64,000 nt of DNA, taken from Scalesia atractyloides. Its lineage: Eukaryota > Streptophyta > Magnoliopsida > Asterales > Asteraceae. Shown here piece by piece: positions 59,525-64,000 of this stretch. Position 1 is the stretch's first letter; each line of letters opens with the position of its first letter. The notes beneath the pieces are model-generated. The model made no database searches. It was not told where the DNA came from and saw nothing but the letters and a program-made list of their open reading frames with translations. A program made the position numbers and the translations under genes. The stretch spans positions 36,775,126 to 36,839,125 of the forward strand of contig CAMTDV010000017.1 in NCBI GenBank assembly GCA_947069175.1, in the 5' to 3' direction.

Positions 59525-59823
59525 TAAGACACAATAGCCACTTTAGTCTTCTGTTCTCTTCTTCATGCCTACGGATGGAGTTCAACTGCCCTCGTATGGT
59601 TCCTGCACATCTTTGACACAGCTCAGCCTCAGCCCAAGCAACGAACCCACAGCCCCTCTCCTATTAACAAAAAGTGACAAACCCTATGAAGAGATAGCAG
59701 GTTCAAATTAAGATAAAGAAAACAAAATACATGTCTATTGCAACAATAAAAGCGTCTCCCAGGGTTTAAAGAGGTCCACGAAGTTCGAATTACAGTATGT
59801 GCACCACATGGACATTGCACCAT
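59505..59823 (-). pseudogene. GRF zinc-finger gene, two exons, C-terminus disrupted
   Basis: On the minus strand exon 1 (59823-59731) starts MVQCPCGAH and contains RTSWTSLNPGRRFYCC. Exon 2 (59660-59505) gives RGCGFVAWAE, then a Cys and a coiled-coil-like EEENRRLK. The pattern CXC...NPGRRF..C...CGF is the GRF zinc finger, a small nucleic-acid-binding domain. The hAT MITE cuts the last codons. Beyond it the old frame continues for about 15 codons, hydrophobic, to a stop at 58859-58861; with the MITE the frame ends at 59505. A TATA box (TTATATAA near 59896) and a short leader precede the gene, inside or beside the right inverted repeat. Confidence 0.85.
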
Positions 59824-59904
59824 TGATAGAAGATTCAAGGTAGGTAGGAGATGATCGAACTGTCTTGTTTTGGGAATTTAGGGTTTCCGGTTCTGGTTAT
59901 ATAA

Positions 59905-60140
59905 GGGGTGAAAGGGCGGGAAAAAGAGAGGGAAAACAATAAAGAATGAAGGGTTAATTAAAAGAAAAAAAGAAATGACTAAAATGCCCTTGGCATACTT
60001 AACACATATGGATGGAGTTAAGTCAGTTGGACCAAAATGGCAACAATGAAACCTTTTTGGATCCAGATGCTAAAAATGAAACCTTTGGACTAAACTGACA
60101 AAATGACCCAAACCACAGGGACTAAAATGGCATTTAACTC
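59905..60140. repeat. Right terminal inverted repeat of the MULE
   Basis: Reverse complement of 54169-54410, ending CATTTAACTC, followed by the TSD AATTTTTTA. Confidence 0.9.
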
Positions 60141-60165
60141 AATTTTTTATTTCTTATTGTTAGAG

Positions 60166-60285
60166 TATATTCTAAATTGAGTGATACGAAGACATACTCA
60201 ACCTATGTAACAACATTAATATATTGTATATTCTAAATTTGAGTGATATGAAGATGACTTATCCTATGTAACAACGTTAATATAA
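60166..60285. repeat. Tandem duplication of about 60 bp beside the MULE
   Basis: TATATTCTAAATT(T)GAGTGATA...CCTATGTAACAAC(A/G)TTAATAT occurs twice in a row. Confidence 0.85.
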
Positions 60286-61796
60286 AGTTACATGATAGAG
60301 TACTCTCGTGATATATTCTTAGGTTCAGCGGATTTAACTAGAACAACGCCGCAACCCTTTTCATCTTGGGGTGATGGTAAACCCGGACATGATGTGCTGG
60401 TTGTTGGTGGAAGAAGACATGTGTCACGACGTGGTTGGCTGTTGGTGGAAGAAAGTGTGTGGAATTTCTTGAGAAGCGAGGTTGGGTTCAAATGAGTTAG
60501 AACACAACTGAAACTAATTTAATCTTATGGGGATTCAAGTGATAGAGATGAGGTGAACTACTGATATTTTTTAAACATGTTCCCCATACAAGCAATTTTT
60601 TCAATAAAAGATTGAAAATAGATTATGTTTTTTTTATTTTTTCTTTTGTTCCAAATTTGGTTTTTAGTAACAATGGTGTTCCCGGTTTGGTCTAGTTTTG
60701 ATGATTTTAGATCAAAAAATATGCAAAACCATATATACCAGATTTTGGTACTTATCATGTTATATTGTTCTGTTAGGTTATTTTAGGCCACATTTGCTTT
60801 TTTTAGTGGGTCTCTATGATGAAGAGAAGAGAACTTAATAGTTAATGTTTAGCAGGTCTTAATATGTAGTTAAAAAAAAGACAACGTTTCTTTCTTCATC
60901 AGTTCATCGACTACGGAATCAAGATTATCATTGAACTCTTTACTATGTCGTTCCTTGAGCCCTAAATAGTTATTTGGGGACCGCCTCAAGAAAATTCTCA
61001 ATCCCTGCTTCTTATTTATGTATTTATTTATTTTATCATACTAACACTCTTCTCACAAGAATCTCCTAGTTAGGTTTCTCTTTTCATTTCTTGCTTAGGG
61101 TTTCTTGTTTGTGTCTTCATTAGGGGCTAATTTTGTGTTTCTTTACAAATTTCCGTCAACGTCGGTTTTTCATCCGGCCAATGATTTTTTGGCACATGTT
61201 ATTAACGATTTTGAGGGTGAGGTGGGAACGGGGATTAGCCTAAAAATCACGGGTTTCAACCCACACCACTCATTTAAGTCAGATGCGTTAGACAACAGAT
61301 ATTTATACAAATGTAGATAGTGGTGTTCATTGGTTCAATTTTGTAACATCCGTTCTCTCATACAATTAATATTGTGTATTTTGTCTACAAGAAGCTTACA
61401 GATTTGTTTTTGGCTCTCCTAGTGGAGATTTCCATGGTGGTAACCCATCTAGGTATTACTCCCACCTGAGCATGCTTAATTGTGAAGTTCTCTCATCCAC
61501 AACCGAGGGGAACAAAATGTGTTGCAGTGGCGGACCCAGAAAATTTTTCTATGGGGTGTGGAAGTTTTCTAGGGTCGGTTGTCTATTGATGAATACTAGA
61601 ATTTTTTTGGTCCGGTTCGGGATGAGTCGGATCGGATCGGGTCAAACAAAAAAAAAGATAAAAATCAAATGAAATTTGAAATTCATAATAAATTTGTTTA
61701 AATCTTTACTATAGATTAAAAAAATGATAAACACAATAAGTAGGTTTGAGATATACTACACGATCTTCTAAATTTAGGTAGTATACAAAGACATAA
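60286..61796. other. No gene supported
   Basis: Frames at 60292-60495 and 61105-61320 have no motif I recognise. CAGTGGCGGACCCAGAAA at 61525 is the start of a common hAT-type MITE whose right end is not visible before the Copia LTR. Confidence 0.5.
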
Positions 61797-62119
61797 TGTT
61801 GGGTTCGTAGGCTTTAGGGTAGCCGGCCCTAATTAGGGTTAGCCGGCCCTAGTTATTAGGCCCACTTAGTTAACTTGTTGACCAAGTAGTAAACCCTATT
61901 CTTGTTCTTATAAATACCTATCATGTAATTGTAGTCTTGTGTCATTCTGTAAACAGTTATGAGCATCTAATAAAAGTGAAACCCTAGTTGCAACCCGTGG
62001 ACGTAGGTCACCTTGACCGAACCACGTAAATTCTCGTGTTCTTTATTTTCTGCTAGTGTGTGTGTGTGTGTGTTTGTTCCACTTCCGCTCGAGCCTACTC
62101 TGATCCGATACCCCTAACA
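61797..62119 (+). repeat. 5' LTR of the Copia element
   Basis: It runs TGTTGGGTTCG...CCCCTAACA. Two GGGT(T)AGCCGGCCCT motifs lie at 61817-61850, a TATAAATA box is at 61908, and a (TG)n run lies near 62058. Confidence 0.88.
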
Positions 62120-62121
62120 AG

Positions 62122-62133
62122 TGGTATCAGAGC
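62122..62133 (+). other. Primer-binding site, tRNA-iMet type
   Basis: TGGTATCAGAGC starts two bases after the LTR end. Confidence 0.9.
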
Positions 62134-62484
62134 CAAAGGTCAGTTAAACACACGGTTATCGCAGGAGAAGGAAAGAGCTAGACGAGAGGTCTAGATCTGT
62201 TGTTGCTTCCGCCGCCGCTGACGTGTTTACGGCCCGTACCTATTCTCTGGGTTACGACTCGTAAGGTTTAGGGTTTTGCGCCGTAGGGTTTACTGTTGCA
62301 GATCTGGTGGTTTGGGGTGTTTGGCGATTAGGGTTTCGGTTCTTGAACCCTGGTTATTCGCTGGTTTGCCCGGGTTTGTAGGAGAAGTCGCTGGTTCGGG
62401 TGCTTCCAGTTTCTAGTTTATTGAAGGTTGTTCGGGTTTCGGGTGCTTGGTTCCTTGTGGTTTTTTCTGGTTTTCTCGTTTGCT

Positions 62485-64000
62485 ATGGTTGAAGACGGGA
62501 AGTTCCGAATCGAGAAGTTCAACGGTACTGATTTTGCATGGTGGAGAATGCAAATAGAGGCGTTGCTTGGTGAATGCGATTTGGATGTTGTACTGGAAGA
62601 AAAACCTGCTGGAATGGATAAAGCCGCCGAAGCAATTTGGAACTCAAAGGACAAAAAGGCAAGAGGTAAAATTACATTGGCTTTGACGAGGAGCGTTGCT
62701 TTTAATATCATTAAAGAAACAACTGCTCGTGGTATGTTAACAGCTCTGTCAAATATGTATGAGAAGCCGTCTGCCGGTAATAGGGTGTTCTTGATGAGGG
62801 AACTGTTTAATATGAGAATGAACGAGGGCAGTTCAGTTGCTGATCACATTAACGAAGTCAATTCAATTTTGTCCAGGTTAGCAACAGTGGGCATGAAATT
62901 GGATTATGACACTCAGGCTGTGGTTTTGTTATCTTCCTTACCAGATAGTTGGTCAGGATTTGTGACAACGGTCACCGAAACTGCTGGAACTGGAAATTTG
63001 AAGTTTGTTCGGGTTCGGGATAGTGTTTTGGGTGAAGACGTTCGCCGTAAGAACTCTAGTGGAGGAACTACTTCTGGTATGTTCAGTGTTAGTAGGGGAA
63101 GAGGTAATAACAGAAGCAGTGGGAGTCGTGGGAAAAGCTTGACTAAAGCTGGGAAGAATGTGAGGTGTTGGAACTGTGGTGAAAAGGGGCATGTTAAAAA
63201 CGAGTGTTCTAATCCTAAGAAAGAGGATATTAAACAACATGTAAACAGTGTTGTGTCAGATGAATCTGATGGTGACGTACTGGTTTGCTATGAAGAGTCT
63301 ACAGACTCTTGGGCTATGGATTCTGGTTCTTCGTTTCACGCCATGCACAACGGGAAGACGATGGTGAATATGAAAAAAGGGGACTTTGGAAAGGTACGAT
63401 TAGCTAACGGTCATGTTCTTAATGTTACGAGTATGGGAGATGTCAATCTGAAGACTCCGCTAGGCACTACATGGAACTTGCAGAATGTCAGGGTAATTCC
63501 AGGTTTAACGAAGAAACTTATTTCTGTTAGTCAACTAGATAAACATGGACTAGATGTTAAGTTTGGTGGTGGAAGGTGATTGATGGAAATCTTGTTGTTG
63601 CCTGTGGGAGGAGATGGGGATCGTTGTATCTAGTTGAGGTACCTACTAAGGGAGTAGCCGTCCCTGTTAAGAATAACGTTTGGTTCACTGAATCTATTAA
63701 GCGGAAGAGGGTTCAATTTGCAAACTTGAATCCTGGTGCTTTGGGGATGTCAGTTGAATGTGGTCAGGGTTCTAAGTTTAAGCCGCTCAGGGGATTTGGT
63801 GATAGGGGAGCACGGGCCGTGTTCCGGGTACAATCATAAAGAACCGTTGGGTTTTGAAGACGAAGGTTCCGACTAAAGAAAAATGCTCTCCTGGAAATAG
63901 TTTGCAAATTGTGGATTGTGGTATTAATTCTCGGTGTATCTCTGGAGCTGGTGGATTGTGCAAGACGGTTGAGACAGAGAAAGAGTCAGTGACGGTTTCA
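62485..64000 (+). pseudogene. Copia gag-protease reading, one frameshift, partial
   Basis: From ATG 62485 a clean frame of about 364 codons encodes UBN2-type gag (EKFNGTDFAWWRMQ near the start). A CCHC zinc knuckle (CWNCGEKGHVKNEC, near 63166) and a protease start (WAMDSGSS, near 63310) follow. The frame closes at TGA 63577. The next frame continues the same protein (VIDGNLVVACG near 63576), so one base was gained or lost near 63570. That second frame ends at 63839, and a third reading follows to the edge. Apart from these breaks the copy looks young. Confidence 0.85.

Larger units (their letters stand above)
54169..60140 (+). mobile_element. Complete MULE transposon (TSD AATTTTTTA)
   Basis: Long inverted repeats start GAGTTAAATG at 54169 and end CATTTAACTC at 60140. 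The 9-bp flanks AATTTTTTA (54160-54168 and 60141-60149) are identical. Inside are a MuDR-type transposase gene on the + strand and a GRF zinc-finger gene on the minus strand, each next to a TATA box in or beside its own inverted repeat. The two-gene convergent layout recalls MuDR. Both genes are now damaged. Confidence 0.95.
61797..64000 (+). mobile_element. Copia retrotransposon, 5' part, running off the window
   Basis: It has a 323-bp LTR, a tRNA-Met primer site and gag/protease. Integrase, reverse transcriptase and the 3' LTR would lie beyond 64000. The left flank is CATAA (61792-61796), which should recur after the 3' LTR. Confidence 0.9.

Noticed and set aside
60292..60495. Possible small gene on either strand
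   Set aside because: Both strands are open over the same stretch, with no known motif, promoter or splice context.
61105..61320. Short frame resembling a small protein
   Set aside because: No recognisable domain and no neighbouring exons; it lies in repeat-rich DNA.
61525..61796. CAGTGGCGGACCC MITE
   Set aside because: Only the left end is visible; the right end may lie beyond the Copia element outside the window.
1..64000. CRISPR arrays, operons, rRNA genes or organelle insertions
   Set aside because: None seen. Direct repeats in the window are explained by LTRs, tandem duplications and microsatellites.

Overview
The window is AT-rich plant nuclear DNA: split genes with GT-AG introns, plant LTR retrotransposons (Ty1/Copia, Athila-like and chromovirus-like Ty3/Gypsy), MULE and hAT transposons, a LINE and SINE-like repeats. 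The repeat types and the two host proteins fit a eudicot. Asteraceae is my best guess from general resemblance, and the sequence does not prove it. About 80% is mobile DNA or its debris. Only two ordinary host genes were found.

Positions 1-34 kb are a nested pile of retrotransposons. An Athila-like element (1-417 plus 7269-9385) was split by a complete non-coding LTR element (418-7268, TSD ACATA). Next come the 3' end of a relative of that element (9386-10044), a lone LTR of the same family (10045-11512) and a decayed Copia element on the + strand (11513-15988). From 16472 to 34073 a minus-strand Copia element forms a shell that has been invaded repeatedly. The invaders are a truncated chromovirus-like Gypsy element (16857-19905), an Athila element (21908-32283, TSD TACCA/TACGA) and a solo Copia LTR (33035-33798, TSD CTAAA). 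The Athila element itself received two solo LTRs, at 23729-26585 (TSD TAATG) and 29931-31606 (TSD CCCCG).

Positions 34-47 kb hold no intact gene. They contain degenerate dispersed repeats, SINE-like tRNA-derived segments, a long (ATAAT)n microsatellite, a 5'-truncated LINE with a target duplication (40822-41840), and a fragment of a phosphoenolpyruvate carboxylase gene lying between imperfect inverted repeats (about 43668-44262).

Positions 47-54 kb hold the host genes, arranged tail to tail. The first is a ten-exon TSO1/CPP-type CXC-domain gene (+, 47186-51959), with an apparent one-base frame break in exon 2 and a GC-AG intron that contains a hAT-type MITE. The second is a three-exon gene for an uncharacterised single-pass membrane protein (-, 52315-53994), intact in sequence.

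Positions 54-60 kb are a complete MULE (54169-60140) with about 240-bp inverted repeats and a perfect 9-bp TSD. It carries a decayed transposase gene and, convergent to it, a small GRF zinc-finger gene. The GRF gene was broken by a hAT-type MITE (58905-59524, 8-bp TSD), which was in turn invaded by a MULE-type foldback MITE (58989-59435, 10-bp TSD). The window ends in the 5' LTR and gag/protease part of another Copia element (61797 onward).

The most unusual general pattern is that at least five LTR families with otherwise different sequences carry palindromic motifs, mostly in arrays, just upstream of their TATA boxes. A second is a 2.9-kb solo LTR that contains several tRNA-like segments.
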